This document shows positions 8,879 to 16,779 of a stretch of 26,662 bases of DNA, one piece after another. Every line of letters begins with the position of its first letter. Position 1 is the first letter of the stretch. Under the pieces are notes generated by a model. The model did not search any database. It worked only from the letters and a program-made list of their open reading frames with translations, and was not told the origin of the DNA. The DNA lies in the NCBI GenBank assembly GCA_040510815.1, contig JBEVIH010000073.1, positions 1 to 26,662 of the forward strand, read 5' to 3'. The translations under genes were made by a program, and so were the position numbers. The DNA is from VAZQ01 sp040510815 (lineage in GTDB: Bacteria > Pseudomonadota > Alphaproteobacteria > Rhizobiales > Xanthobacteraceae).

Positions 8879-10108
8879 ATGCCGCTCGATCTCATCTTGC
8901 GCCAGGCGCGCCTTGCCGAAGCGGGCAAGGACCTCGTCGACATCGGCATCGCGGCGGGTCGCATCGTCGAGATCGCGCCGCGCATCGCCGCCGACGGCGC
9001 GGCGGAAGAGCTCGACGGCCGGCTCGTGATCGCGGGCTTCGTCGAGAGCCACATCCATCTCGACAAATCCTGCATCCTCGAGCGCTGCCCCGAGCACGGC
9101 AGCCTGCAGGACGCGATCGCCGCGGTGGCGGCGGCCAAGCGCGCGTTCACCGAGGAGGACGTCTACGGCCGCGCACGGCGCACCCTGGAGAAGGCGATCG
9201 TCCAAGGCACGACCCGGATGCGCACCCACGTGGAGGCCGACCCGCGCGTCGGTCTTCGAGGCTTCAACGCGGTGCGCCAGCTCAAGCGCGACTATGCCTG
9301 GGCGATCGACCTGCAGATCTGCGTTTTCCCGCAGGAGGGCCTGACCAACGATCCCGGCGCCGAGGAGCTGCTGATCGCCGCCTGCGAGCAAGGCGCCGAC
9401 CTGATCGGCGGCTGCCCCTACACCGACACCGAGCCGCAGACGCAGATCGCGCGCATCTTCGAGATGGCGCGCCGGTTCGATCTCGACGTCGACTTCCATC
9501 TCGATTTCGACATGGATCCGTCCTGGATGCATCTTGACGACGTGTGCCGGCAGACCCACGCCCATCGATGGGGCGGCCGGGTCGCGGTCGGTCACGTCAC
9601 CAAGCTCTCGGCGCTCGATCATTCCCATCTTGCCGTGGTCGGCCGCCGCCTCGCCGACGCCGGCGTGGCGGTGACGGTGCTGCCGGCGACCGACCTTTTT
9701 CTCATGGGCCGCGAGCACCAGCACCACGTGCCGCGCGGCGTCGCGCCGGCGCACCGGCTGCTCGATCACGGCGTGACCTGCTCGCTCGCCACCAACAACG
9801 TGCTCAATCCGTTCACGCCGTTCGGCGACTGCTCGCTGCTGCGGATGGCGAACCTCTACGCCAATGTCGCGCATGCCGGCCGCGCGGCGGAGCTGGCGGC
9901 GTGCTTCGACATGGTGACGACGCTGCCGGCGCGGCTGATGAATGTCGCGGATTATGGCGTTGGCGTCGGCAATCCGGCCGACCTGGTGGTTCTCGACAGC
10001 CGCGATCCGGCGATGGCCGTGGCCGAGCTCGCGCAACCGCTGTTCGGCCTCAAGCGCGGCCGCCGCAGCTTCACGCGCCACGCCGCGACCATCCACCATC
10101 CGGGCTGA
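8879..10108 (+). CDS. Cytosine deaminase-like amidohydrolase with altered active site
   Basis: A 409-residue amidohydrolase-superfamily protein closest in layout to bacterial cytosine deaminase (CodA) and relatives acting on heterocyclic ring amines or amides. The first metal pair, His58-x-His60, is in FVESHIHLDK; a further ligand His207 is in FHLDF; His239 is in VGHVTKL. Two positions differ from CodA: the proton-shuttle Glu of HxxE is Phe210 (H-L-D-F), and the metal/catalytic Asp of the HDD motif is Asn306 in ATNNVLNPFTPFGD. I recall related proteins with the same TNN stretch, so this may be a coherent subfamily and not a single decayed gene. The region upstream has no clear ribosome site. 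Placement directly after an importer and before a second amidohydrolase suggests it acts on an imported nitrogen heterocycle; substrate is unknown. Confidence 0.82.
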   Translation: MPLDLILRQARLAEAGKDLVDIGIAAGRIVEIAPRIAADGAAEELDGRLVIAGFVESHIHLDKSCILERCPEHGSLQDAIAAVAAAKRAFTEEDVYGRARRTLEKAIVQGTTRMRTHVEADPRVGLRGFNAVRQLKRDYAWAIDLQICVFPQEGLTNDPGAEELLIAACEQGADLIGGCPYTDTEPQTQIARIFEMARRFDLDVDFHLDFDMDPSWMHLDDVCRQTHAHRWGGRVAVGHVTKLSALDHSHLAVVGRRLADAGVAVTVLPATDLFLMGREHQHHVPRGVAPAHRLLDHGVTCSLATNNVLNPFTPFGDCSLLRMANLYANVAHAGRAAELAACFDMVTTLPARLMNVADYGVGVGNPADLVVLDSRDPAMAVAELAQPLFGLKRGRRSFTRHAATIHHPG

Positions 10109-10185
10109 GCGCGCAGGCGAGACGTGACCCGAGCGGCATGCTGCGATATCGATAGGCCGTCCGCACTCGATTTCAGGCAACCGAC

Positions 10186-11718
10186 ATGCCGACCCAACCG
10201 ATTCCCGCCGGAACGACGCTGATCGTTCGCGGCGGGCAGGCCATCCTGCCGGGGACCGACTGGCACCAGCCGCAGGCCGCGGATATCGCCATCGCCGGCG
10301 ACACGATCGCCGGCGTCGCCGCCGCGTTCGCGGCCGTCGCGGGCCAACCGATCGACGAGCTCGACGCCCGCGGACATCTCGTTCTGCCCGGATTCGTCAA
10401 CGCCCACTATCACTCGCACGACGTTCTGGCCAAAGGCACGCTCGAGGAGGTGCCGCTCGAGAGCTGGCGGCTCTATGCGCTGCCGCCGCAATATCCGCCG
10501 CGCTCGGTGGACGAAGTGCGGGCCCGCACCATGCTGGGCGCGCTCGAATGCCTGCGCTCCGGCATGACCACGGTCCAGGACATGCTGACGCTCTATCCGT
10601 TCGAGGACCGCCACCTCGACGCGGTGATGGGGGCCTACGATCGGATCGGCATCCGGGTGGTGTTCAGCCTGCAATACGCCGATCGCAAGGGCCTCGAGAC
10701 CATCCCGTACTGGAAGGACATCTTCCCCAAGGATCTGCACGCGCTGCTCTCGACCGCGGCTGAGCCGGAGCGGCAGCTCGACCTGCTCGGCCATTTCGAA
10801 GCCGCATGCCTGAAGGCGCCGGCGCGGCCGCGCGTGCATTGGGCGCTCGGCCCGTCGGCGCCCGAGCGCTGCTCGCCGGCGCTCATGGCGCGCACGATGG
10901 AGCTCGCGCGGCGCTACGACGTGCCGGTCTATTCCCACATCTACGAATCGCGCGGCATGGCGCTGCAGGCGCGGCTGACCTTGCCCGAGCATGGCGGCTC
11001 GCTGATCAAGCGGCTCGCCGCCGAGGGCGCGCTGGATCCGCGCCTCAATCTCGCGCACAGCGTCTGGCTCGCGCGCGACGAGATCGATCTGTTGGCGGCC
11101 TCCGGCACCGGCGTGGTGCTCAATCCGCAGGGCAATCTGAAGATGAAGTGCGGCATCCCGCCGATCGTTGCGCTGCAGGACGCGGGCGTGCGCATCGGCC
11201 TCGGCTGCGACAATTGCAGCTGCTCGGACGCCCAGAACATGTTCGTCGCCATGAAGCTCTACGCGCTGCTCGCCGCGGTCAGCGACCCGATCCCCGGGCC
11301 GCCGCAGGCCGCCAACGCGCTCCGCGCTGCGACCGAGGCCGGCGCCGCGGGCGCGCGGATGGGCGAGGCGCTCGGAAAGATCGCCTCGGGCTACAAGGCC
11401 GACCTGACGCTGATCGACATGAGCGACCCGAGCTGGTCGCCGCTCAACAGCGCGGTGCGCCAGCTCGTCCATGTCGAGGCCGGGCGCGGCGTGCGCCACG
11501 TGATCGTGGATGGCGCCGTGGTGGTGCGCGACCGGCGCCTCACCACCATCGACGAGGACGAGATCTACGACGCCGTCGAGGCGGTGATGCCCAGCTTCCG
11601 CCGCGACTTCGCGGCGATCTCCGAGCGGGTCAAGCGGCTGCAGCCCTGGCTCGACGAGGCGCACCGGCGCATCGTGGCGACGCCGATGGATTTCGACCGG
11701 ATTTACATTCCGTTTTGA
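10186..11718 (+). CDS. ATZ/TRZ-type amidohydrolase (metal-dependent deaminase or hydrolase)
   Basis: A 510-residue cytosolic member of the amidohydrolase superfamily in the chlorohydrolase/guanine-deaminase/SAH-deaminase branch. Unlike its upstream neighbour it keeps the complete mononuclear metal site: His74 and His76 in NAHYHSHD, His251 with Glu254 in SHIYE, His291 in LAHSVWL, and Asp342 in GLGCDNCSCSD. The N- and C-terminal strands (LIVRGGQAILPG; ADLTLIDM; VIVDGAVVVRD) form the usual small beta-sandwich domain. The C-terminal helical extension ends with a basic and aromatic tail. A cluster of Cys residues in CDNCSCSD next to the metal Asp is unusual. An AGG 9 bases ahead supports the ATG at 10186. 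It lies 77 bases after the first amidohydrolase on the same strand. Likely reaction: hydrolytic deamination or ring-amide cleavage of an N-heterocycle (inference). Confidence 0.88.
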   Translation: MPTQPIPAGTTLIVRGGQAILPGTDWHQPQAADIAIAGDTIAGVAAAFAAVAGQPIDELDARGHLVLPGFVNAHYHSHDVLAKGTLEEVPLESWRLYALPPQYPPRSVDEVRARTMLGALECLRSGMTTVQDMLTLYPFEDRHLDAVMGAYDRIGIRVVFSLQYADRKGLETIPYWKDIFPKDLHALLSTAAEPERQLDLLGHFEAACLKAPARPRVHWALGPSAPERCSPALMARTMELARRYDVPVYSHIYESRGMALQARLTLPEHGGSLIKRLAAEGALDPRLNLAHSVWLARDEIDLLAASGTGVVLNPQGNLKMKCGIPPIVALQDAGVRIGLGCDNCSCSDAQNMFVAMKLYALLAAVSDPIPGPPQAANALRAATEAGAAGARMGEALGKIASGYKADLTLIDMSDPSWSPLNSAVRQLVHVEAGRGVRHVIVDGAVVVRDRRLTTIDEDEIYDAVEAVMPSFRRDFAAISERVKRLQPWLDEAHRRIVATPMDFDRIYIPF

Positions 11719-11729
11719 GGCGAAGCCCT

Positions 11730-11746
11730 GGGTTCCCGCGGAACCC
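11730..11746 (+). terminator. GC-rich hairpin just after the amidohydrolase gene
   Basis: GGGTTCC and GGAACCC pair perfectly around a CGC loop, 11 bases after the TGA of the amidohydrolase gene. There is no T-run, so it may act as a 3'-end stabiliser or a weak or Rho-assisted terminator separating the importer/amidohydrolase unit from the URC genes. Confidence 0.4.
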
Positions 11747-11834
11747 GGTTCCGCGCGTGCAGTGCGCAATGGACAATCCGCTCCGATCGCCTTTGCGCAT
11801 CGGCTCTAATCGTCGGACGCGTAAGAAAATTGTG

Positions 11835-11855
11835 CATTGCAGTGTCACAGCAATG
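11835..11855. promoter_or_regulatory. 21-base near-perfect palindrome, candidate operator for the URC genes
   Basis: CATTGC-N9-GCAATG with a partly symmetric centre (GTG-T-CAC); only one pair besides the centre base fails to match. It ends 8 bases before the proposed -35 box. A related arrangement occurs upstream: TGCAGTG then GCAATGGA at 11758-11773 with a 1-base gap, against 5 bases between the same two blocks at 11838-11857. The position suggests a binding site for a dimeric regulator controlling URC1-URC4; no regulator gene is seen in the window. Confidence 0.5.
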
Positions 11856-11863
11856 GAAAAAAC

Positions 11864-11892
11864 TTGTGTAGAGTCTGTCATTCGATTATCCT
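11864..11892 (+). promoter_or_regulatory. Sigma70-like promoter upstream of URC1
   Basis: TTGTGT at 11864-11869, a 17-base spacer, and TATCCT at 11887-11892. The segment is the most AT-rich of the 261-base gap and is followed by a T-run at about 11897-11903. It lies about 90 bases before the URC1 ATG. Spacing is ideal; each box departs from consensus at two positions. Confidence 0.45.
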
Positions 11893-11979
11893 ACTTGTTT
11901 TTTCGCGGTCGTAGCAGGTGGGGCCACGATCGCGAGGACGTACCGGAGAGTGCGTCTACGAGTGAGTAGGGGTGTGGCT

Positions 11980-13224
11980 ATGAGCCTTGGTCCTTTCAAC
12001 GGCACAGCGAACGGCGCGCCGCTGGGCAACATCACCGGGCGGCCCGAACTGGTGTGGGGCGCTCCAACCGCCGCCGAGCGCGGGCCGGTGATCGCCACCC
12101 TGCGCAATGCCAAGCATCGCAACGCGGTCGGCAGCCATGCCGGCGGCTACTCGGTCTATCGCGCGCTGGCCATTGCCGCCAAGACGCTCGCCTCCGACCA
12201 TATCGCCGATCTCACCGACACCGCGCCGGCCGAGCATATCGGGCCGCATCCGCAATGGCTCGACCCCAAGAAGATCGTCTCGCTCGACCCGTGGGGACAC
12301 CTGGTCGGCGACGTGTTCCGCGAGCATCTCACGCGCGGCTATGATGTCCGGCCCACCATCGCGGTCACCCGCGCCCACATCGACATGCCCGAAATCCGCG
12401 CCGCCATCGCGGCGCGGCGCATCCGCGCCGACGGCGAGATCGTTTCCGCCACCGGCAACGTGCGGGTGATGAAGGCGGCGATCGACCCGGTCTGGTATCT
12501 GCCGGGCATCGCCGAACGTTTCGGCCTCTGGGAATCCGACCTGCGGCACGGCCTGCACGAGCAGACCGGCGGCATGTATCCGGAGCTGGTGACGCGCACC
12601 GACCTCAAGGTCTTCCTGCCGCCGATAGGCGGCACCACGATCTACTGCTTCGGCGACCCGTCCAAGTTCGGCGACGGCAAGACGCCCCTCGCCTGCCGCG
12701 TGCACGACGAGTGCAACGGCTCCGACGTGTTCGGGTCCGACATCTGCACCTGCCGGCCCTATCTCGCGCACGGCATCGAGATCTGCATCCAGATGGCGCA
12801 GGCCGGCGGCATCGGGCTCGTGGTCTATAACCGCAAGGAAGGCCGCGCGCTCGGCGAGGTCACCAAATTCCTGGTCTACAACGCGCGCAAACGCCAGAAG
12901 GGCGGCGACCGCCCGGAAGGCTATTTCAAGCGCACGGAATGCGTCGCCGGCGTGCAGGATATGCGGTTTCAGGAGCTGATGCCGGACGTGCTGCATTGGC
13001 TCGGCATCACCCGCATCCACCGTTTTGCCTCGATGAGCGACATGAAGTGCGACGCGCTCATTCGCCAGGGCATCAGCATCGACGAGCGCATCTCGATTCC
13101 CGACGAGTTGATTCCGCCGGACGCCCGGGTCGAGATCGAAGCCAAGATCGCGGCCGGCTATTTTACCGGCGACCGCCCGCGCCGCGGCGCGCCCGACGCG
13201 GTCGGCCGGGGCCTCGACGAGTGA
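11980..13224 (+). CDS. urc1: URC1: GTP cyclohydrolase II-like protein of the URC uracil-degradation pathway
   Basis: A 414-residue protein whose C-terminal half is a GTP cyclohydrolase II (RibA-like) domain: zinc ligands Cys245, Cys256 and Cys258 in the C-x10-C-x-C spacing, followed by GGIGLVVYNRKEGRALG, the equivalent of the RibA arginine/glutamate loop. Unlike RibA (about 200 aa) it has a long N-terminal region of about 190 residues beginning with repeated Gly and then ATLRNAKHRNAVGSHAGGYSVYRALA. This plan is that of URC1, which in the yeast URC route is thought to open the pyrimidine ring of a uracil nucleotide and is not needed for riboflavin synthesis. The ATG at 11980 is chosen because AGGGG lies 7 bases upstream. 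The stop overlaps the URC4 start (GTGA), a coupling that strongly supports the assignment. A riboflavin role is unlikely: no other rib gene is present. Confidence 0.88.
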   Translation: MSLGPFNGTANGAPLGNITGRPELVWGAPTAAERGPVIATLRNAKHRNAVGSHAGGYSVYRALAIAAKTLASDHIADLTDTAPAEHIGPHPQWLDPKKIVSLDPWGHLVGDVFREHLTRGYDVRPTIAVTRAHIDMPEIRAAIAARRIRADGEIVSATGNVRVMKAAIDPVWYLPGIAERFGLWESDLRHGLHEQTGGMYPELVTRTDLKVFLPPIGGTTIYCFGDPSKFGDGKTPLACRVHDECNGSDVFGSDICTCRPYLAHGIEICIQMAQAGGIGLVVYNRKEGRALGEVTKFLVYNARKRQKGGDRPEGYFKRTECVAGVQDMRFQELMPDVLHWLGITRIHRFASMSDMKCDALIRQGISIDERISIPDELIPPDARVEIEAKIAAGYFTGDRPRRGAPDAVGRGLDE

Positions 13225-14501
13225 CCGCTGCAAGTACCGGCGGACGCGCTCCGTCGCGACCGCACTCGCCAGGCGGACCAGCACACCAAGCGGCGGCGGC
13301 GCTCTTGAGCGGCGCGGCGGTGCGCGAGCGCTGCCGCATGGTGCATCGCTGGGTCGCCGACGGGCGCTCGCCCCATTTCACCCTCGACGAGGGGAAACTT
13401 GCGGCGGTCGCCGGCTACGTGGCGGAGGTGACGCGCGCCGCCTATCCCGACCTGAACATCCCCTATCACAGCCGCTGGCGCCACTTCTCGGCCGGCGGCA
13501 TCGACCGCTGGAGCGCGCTCGGGGACGCGCTCGGCGCGGACCGCATCGAGCAGGCGCGCATCGCCGTCGACCTGGCGACCGTCAGCGTTCTGCTCGACGC
13601 CGGGGCGGGCGATGCGTGGCGCTATCGCGAAGCAGCCACCGGGCAGGTGCTCGAACGCTCCGAAGGGCTCGCGGTCGCCAGCCTCGACATGTTTCGCGCC
13701 GGCGGATTCTCCGCCGATTCCGACCGACCCCATTGCGTCGACAATATCGGCCTCGCCAGGCTCGACGCCGGCGTGCTGGCGCGCCATTTCCAGGCCGATG
13801 CGGGCAATCCGCTGGTCGGCTTGGAGCGGCGAAGCGCGCTGTTGCGCCGGCTCGGAACGGCGCTCGCCGAGCGGCCCGATCTCTACGGCCGCGCGCCCGC
13901 GCGTCCCGGCAATCTGGTCGACTATTTTCTGCGCATCGGCGGCGATGGGGAAATTCCCGCCGCGACGGTGCTCGCCACTTTGCTCGAGAGCCTGTCGGCG
14001 ATCTGGCCGTCGGGGCTGACCGTGCATGGCCTGGCCGTCGGCGACGCCGGCCGCCATCCCGCGGTGCTTAGGGGCGATGCCACCGATCACATCGTGCCGT
14101 TCCACAAGCTGACCCAATGGCTCGCCTATTCGCTGCTCGAGCCGCTCGAAACCGCGGGCCTCGCCGTGGTGAAGCTCGACGCGCTCACCGCGCTTGCCGA
14201 ATATCGAAACGGCGGCCTGCTGGTCGATCTCGGCGCCATTCTCCCGCGTGCGCCGGCCAACCCGAAGGCGCCGTACGACGTTTCCTCGGAGCTCGTCGTC
14301 GAATGGCGCGCGTTGACCGTGGCCCTGATGGACCGGCTGGTGGAGCTGGTGCGCGGCGAGCTTGCGCTCGGTCCGGCCTTCGCGATGCCGCACCTGCTGC
14401 AAGGCGGAACGTGGCGCGCCGGCCGCAAGATCGCGCTCGCGTTGCGCCCGCCGCACGGGCCGTCGCCGATTCCGATTTCGCCGGACGGCACGGTGTTCTA
14501 G
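13221..14501 (+). CDS. urc4: URC4/Urg3 family protein (DUF1688)
   Basis: A 426-residue cytosolic protein of the URC4/urg3 (DUF1688) family, required with URC1 for growth on uracil in yeasts that use the URC pathway; its chemistry is not known to me. Recognisable stretches are ERCRMVHRWVADGRSPHFTLD near the N-terminus, NIPYHSRWRHFSAGGIDRW, GLAVASLDMFRAGGFS, DHIVPFHKLTQWLAYSLLEPL, and a C-terminal NGGLLVDLGAI followed by EWRALTVALMDRL. The GTG at 13221 overlaps the URC1 stop by 4 bases (GTGA) and gives a normal family length; an in-frame ATG at 13338 would cut the conserved ERCRMVH block. A uracil phosphoribosyltransferase (URC6 role) and a urea-consuming enzyme are not in the window and would have to be elsewhere. 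Confidence 0.88.
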   Translation: MTAASTGGRAPSRPHSPGGPAHQAAAALLSGAAVRERCRMVHRWVADGRSPHFTLDEGKLAAVAGYVAEVTRAAYPDLNIPYHSRWRHFSAGGIDRWSALGDALGADRIEQARIAVDLATVSVLLDAGAGDAWRYREAATGQVLERSEGLAVASLDMFRAGGFSADSDRPHCVDNIGLARLDAGVLARHFQADAGNPLVGLERRSALLRRLGTALAERPDLYGRAPARPGNLVDYFLRIGGDGEIPAATVLATLLESLSAIWPSGLTVHGLAVGDAGRHPAVLRGDATDHIVPFHKLTQWLAYSLLEPLETAGLAVVKLDALTALAEYRNGGLLVDLGAILPRAPANPKAPYDVSSELVVEWRALTVALMDRLVELVRGELALGPAFAMPHLLQGGTWRAGRKIALALRPPHGPSPIPISPDGTVF

Positions 14502-14540
14502 CTATTCGAGAGCCGCGAAGCGCGCGCCAAGCCTTGATCT

Positions 14541-14570
14541 CGCGGGGCCGGCGCGCACGATCTCCCCGCG
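14541..14570. terminator. Possible bidirectional terminator hairpin between URC4 and the SDR gene
   Basis: CGCGGGG (14541-14547) and CCCCGCG (14564-14570) can pair around a 16-base loop in the short convergent gap of 74 bases. No T-run is seen on either side, so this is a weak call based on position and complementarity. Confidence 0.25.
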
Positions 14571-14575
14571 CGCCG

Positions 14576-15340
14576 TCATCCATGCATGGTGAGGCCGCCC
14601 GAGACGCTGATGGTCTGGCCGGTGATGTAGCCGGCGTCATCCGACAACAGGAAGGCGACCAGGCCGGGATAGTCTTCGGGAACGCCGAGCCGCTTCATCG
14701 GGATTGCGCGCTTGAGGCCCTCGGCGATGCGGGTGCCGTCCGGGCCCTCCAGGAAGCTGCGCAGGATGGCGGTGTCGGTCGGACCCGGGCAGATCGTGTT
14801 GAGGATCACGCCCTTGCCGACCAATTCGCGCGCCACCGTCTTGGTGAAGGCGATGATGCCGCCCTTGCAGGCCGAGTAGACTGCCTCGCCGGACGATCCG
14901 ACCCGTCCGGCGTCCGACGCGATGTTGACGACGCGGCCGAAGCCGCGCGCCGCCATGCCGCGCAGCACGACATGCGTCATGTTCAGCGGCCCGAACAGAT
15001 TGATGGCGACGACCTGGCGCCAGAACTCGGGCGCGGTGTCGACGAAGTTGGCGGCGCGGTCCCAGCCGGCATTGTTGACGAGAAAGGCGACCGGCCCGAA
15101 TTCGGCCTCGAAAGCCTCGACCGCGCGCGCCACCGCGCCGTAGTCGGTGATGTCGACCGCGTGGAGGCTCGCCCGGCCGCCGGCCGCCTTGATCTCGCCG
15201 GCGATCTTCTCTCCGGCGGCCGCATCCATGTCGAGGATGCCGACGGCGCAGCCCTCCTCCGCCAGGCGGCGCGCGATCGCAGCGCCGATACCGTTGGCAC
15301 CGCCGGTCACCAGCACGGTGCGATCCTTCAATCCGCGCAT
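14576..15340 (-). CDS. SDR-family dehydrogenase, BadH-like
   Basis: A 254-residue classical short-chain dehydrogenase. The NAD-binding motif TGGANGIG is at residues 12-19 and Asp37 after the second strand favours NAD over NADP. The catalytic tetrad is complete: Asn114, Ser142, Tyr155 and Lys159. The block NIASDAGRVGSSGEAVYSACKGG and the ending TGQTISVSGGLTMHG closely resemble BadH, the 2-hydroxycyclohexanecarboxyl-CoA dehydrogenase of anaerobic benzoate and cyclohexanecarboxylate degradation in Rhodopseudomonas. Substrate is therefore probably a beta-hydroxyacyl-CoA or a cyclic relative, but fatty-acid type 3-oxoacyl reductases are close too. It follows the MaoC-like gene by 13 bases on the same strand, forming a two-gene unit convergent to URC4. 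Confidence 0.92.
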   Translation of the reverse strand: MRGLKDRTVLVTGGANGIGAAIARRLAEEGCAVGILDMDAAAGEKIAGEIKAAGGRASLHAVDITDYGAVARAVEAFEAEFGPVAFLVNNAGWDRAANFVDTAPEFWRQVVAINLFGPLNMTHVVLRGMAARGFGRVVNIASDAGRVGSSGEAVYSACKGGIIAFTKTVARELVGKGVILNTICPGPTDTAILRSFLEGPDGTRIAEGLKRAIPMKRLGVPEDYPGLVAFLLSDDAGYITGQTISVSGGLTMHG

Positions 15341-15353
15341 GGCCGCTTCGCCC

Positions 15354-15836
15354 CTATGCCGTCCGCATGGCGCCCTGATCGGTCGAGCGGCCCGCCAGCA
15401 TGCGGGTGGCCTCGTAGCTCATCACCACGTCGTCGTTCTGGTTCTTGACGTCGATCTTCGACACCACGATGCCGCGGTTGCCTTTCGAGGTCGGCCGCAC
15501 CGACGACACCTCGATCTCGCCATGCACGGTGTCGCCGACGCGCACCGGCGCCAGCACCTGCTGCTTGAGCTCGAGCATCGCGAGCCCGGTACCCTGGATC
15601 ATGCTCTGGCACAGCAGCCCCTCGATCAGGCTGTAGGTCAGGGCCGCCGGCACGAACTGCCCCTGGATGGCGCCTTTCTCGGCGCCGAACGTGCGGTCGA
15701 TGAAAATCGTTTCCAGCATCCCGGTCACACCGGTGAAAAGAACCAGATCAGTCTCGGTGATGGTGCGATTGAGGGTGCGAAACCGCTGTCCGGGCGACAG
15801 CTGCTCCCAGGTGAACCCAAGGCCGAGCGTCTGCAT
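15354..15836 (-). CDS. MaoC-like hot-dog-fold protein lacking the hydratase catalytic motif
   Basis: A 160-residue single hot-dog-domain protein of the MaoC/acyl dehydratase type. The ITETDLVLFTGVTG stretch aligns with the start of the MaoC hydratase motif, but where catalytic members have G-D-x-N-P-x-H this protein reads G-M-L-E-T-I-F, so both the Asp and His are absent. The later block LELKQQVLAPVRVGDTVHGEIEVSSVRPT is the standard second half (VxVGDTV). GGGAG lies 7 bases before the ATG. It is first in a unit with the BadH-like SDR. It may be a non-hydratase acyl-CoA binder or a thioesterase-like relative; a true enoyl-CoA hydratase role is doubtful. Confidence 0.8.
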   Translation of the reverse strand: MQTLGLGFTWEQLSPGQRFRTLNRTITETDLVLFTGVTGMLETIFIDRTFGAEKGAIQGQFVPAALTYSLIEGLLCQSMIQGTGLAMLELKQQVLAPVRVGDTVHGEIEVSSVRPTSKGNRGIVVSKIDVKNQNDDVVMSYEATRMLAGRSTDQGAMRTA

Positions 15837-15896
15837 GAAAAATCTCCCGACAGGCCGGCCTCGCCGTTGCGCGACTGGCCACGCGCGGACAACGTC

Positions 15897-16709
15897 TTAG
15901 CTGCCGCCGCCGATTGATTCCAGCCCGCCCGCTTTCCAGTGCTCGCGCGCGCCGGGATCGGACAACAGCTTGATGAATGCCTGGGCGGGCGCCGGCGCGG
16001 CGTTGCCGGCCGGGATCGCCGCCGCAAAGATGATGTAGCTCTGCAGCTCCAGCGGCAGCGGTCCGACCAGGCGGGCACCCTTGACCGGCAGGATTTCGCT
16101 GATGTTGAACATCCCGACCTCGGCCTCGCCTTTGGCGACCAGCGCGACCCCGCCGGCAATCGCCTGCATCAGCGTGAGCTTCGGCGTGACCGCATCGGCG
16201 ATGCCGAGCCGCGCCAGCATGCGGGTGAGCGCGGCGCCGGTCTGTCCGCCGCCGGCAGGATCCGGATAGACGATCGAGCGGGCATCGACGAGCAGCTTTC
16301 GCACCGCCTCGACCGTCGCAATATCCGGGAGCGGGGCGCCGTCACGAACAACGACGCCGACGCCGACCCGCGCCAGGTCGACCCGGCTGCCGGGACGCAA
16401 GGCGCCCGCCTTCTCGAGGGCGTCGATGGCGAGCGCCGGTAGAACGATCACATCGGGCGTCTCGCCGCCCGCGAGCTTCTGCCGGATGACCGCCGGGGGC
16501 GCCACCGTGAACACGACGCGGTGGCCGCTCTCCCGCGCGAATTTCTCGGCCAGCACTTTCTCCACCTCCGCCGGTGCGCCGGAGGTGAAAACGCGAATAT
16601 CGGCGGCGACCGCGGCGCCGGCAGCCGTCACCGCGGCGGCGAGCGCGGTCGCCGCGCAATACAGGCGCGCCAGCGTGCCCGATTGACGCGCACCGGTCGG
16701 CATTCGCAT
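15897..16709 (-). CDS. ModA-like periplasmic substrate-binding protein, orphan
   Basis: A 270-residue exported solute-binding protein of the molybdate/tungstate (ModA, SBP_bac_11) type. The ATG at 16709 has AAGGG 6 bases ahead and opens a clear Sec signal peptide: MRMPTGARQ, an Ala-rich hydrophobic core, and cleavage after AAVAA. The mature part starts with DIRVFTSGAPAEVEKVLAEKFARESG and contains TPDVIVLPALAIDALEKAGAL and ARSIVYPDPAGGGQTGAAL, the usual ModA-like pattern. No ModB permease or ModC ATPase is nearby. Such stand-alone ModA-like proteins are common in bradyrhizobia and often do not bind molybdate. It is divergent from the Bug-type gene across a 148-base region and begins upstream of the MaoC-SDR pair, with which it may share a transcript (60 bases apart). 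Confidence 0.85.
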   Translation of the reverse strand: MRMPTGARQSGTLARLYCAATALAAAVTAAGAAVAADIRVFTSGAPAEVEKVLAEKFARESGHRVVFTVAPPAVIRQKLAGGETPDVIVLPALAIDALEKAGALRPGSRVDLARVGVGVVVRDGAPLPDIATVEAVRKLLVDARSIVYPDPAGGGQTGAALTRMLARLGIADAVTPKLTLMQAIAGGVALVAKGEAEVGMFNISEILPVKGARLVGPLPLELQSYIIFAAAIPAGNAAPAPAQAFIKLLSDPGAREHWKAGGLESIGGGS

Positions 16710-16779
16710 TCCGAGCCCTTCGGTCGAGCGTTTTCGTTGGCGGCGGATGAGCCAGCGTGAATGCAACTTTAACAGATCG

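Noticed and set aside
7787..10180. Very long leftward open frame (about 797 codons) antisense to the importer and amidohydrolase genes
   Set aside because: It is a GC-rich shadow frame rich in Arg, His, Asp and Gly, with no family resemblance, and the opposite strand has well-recognised genes across its length.
11980..13224. Riboflavin-pathway GTP cyclohydrolase II (RibA)
   Set aside because: The zinc and catalytic loops are RibA-like, but the long N-terminal region and coupling to a URC4/DUF1688 gene fit URC1, and no riboflavin gene is nearby.
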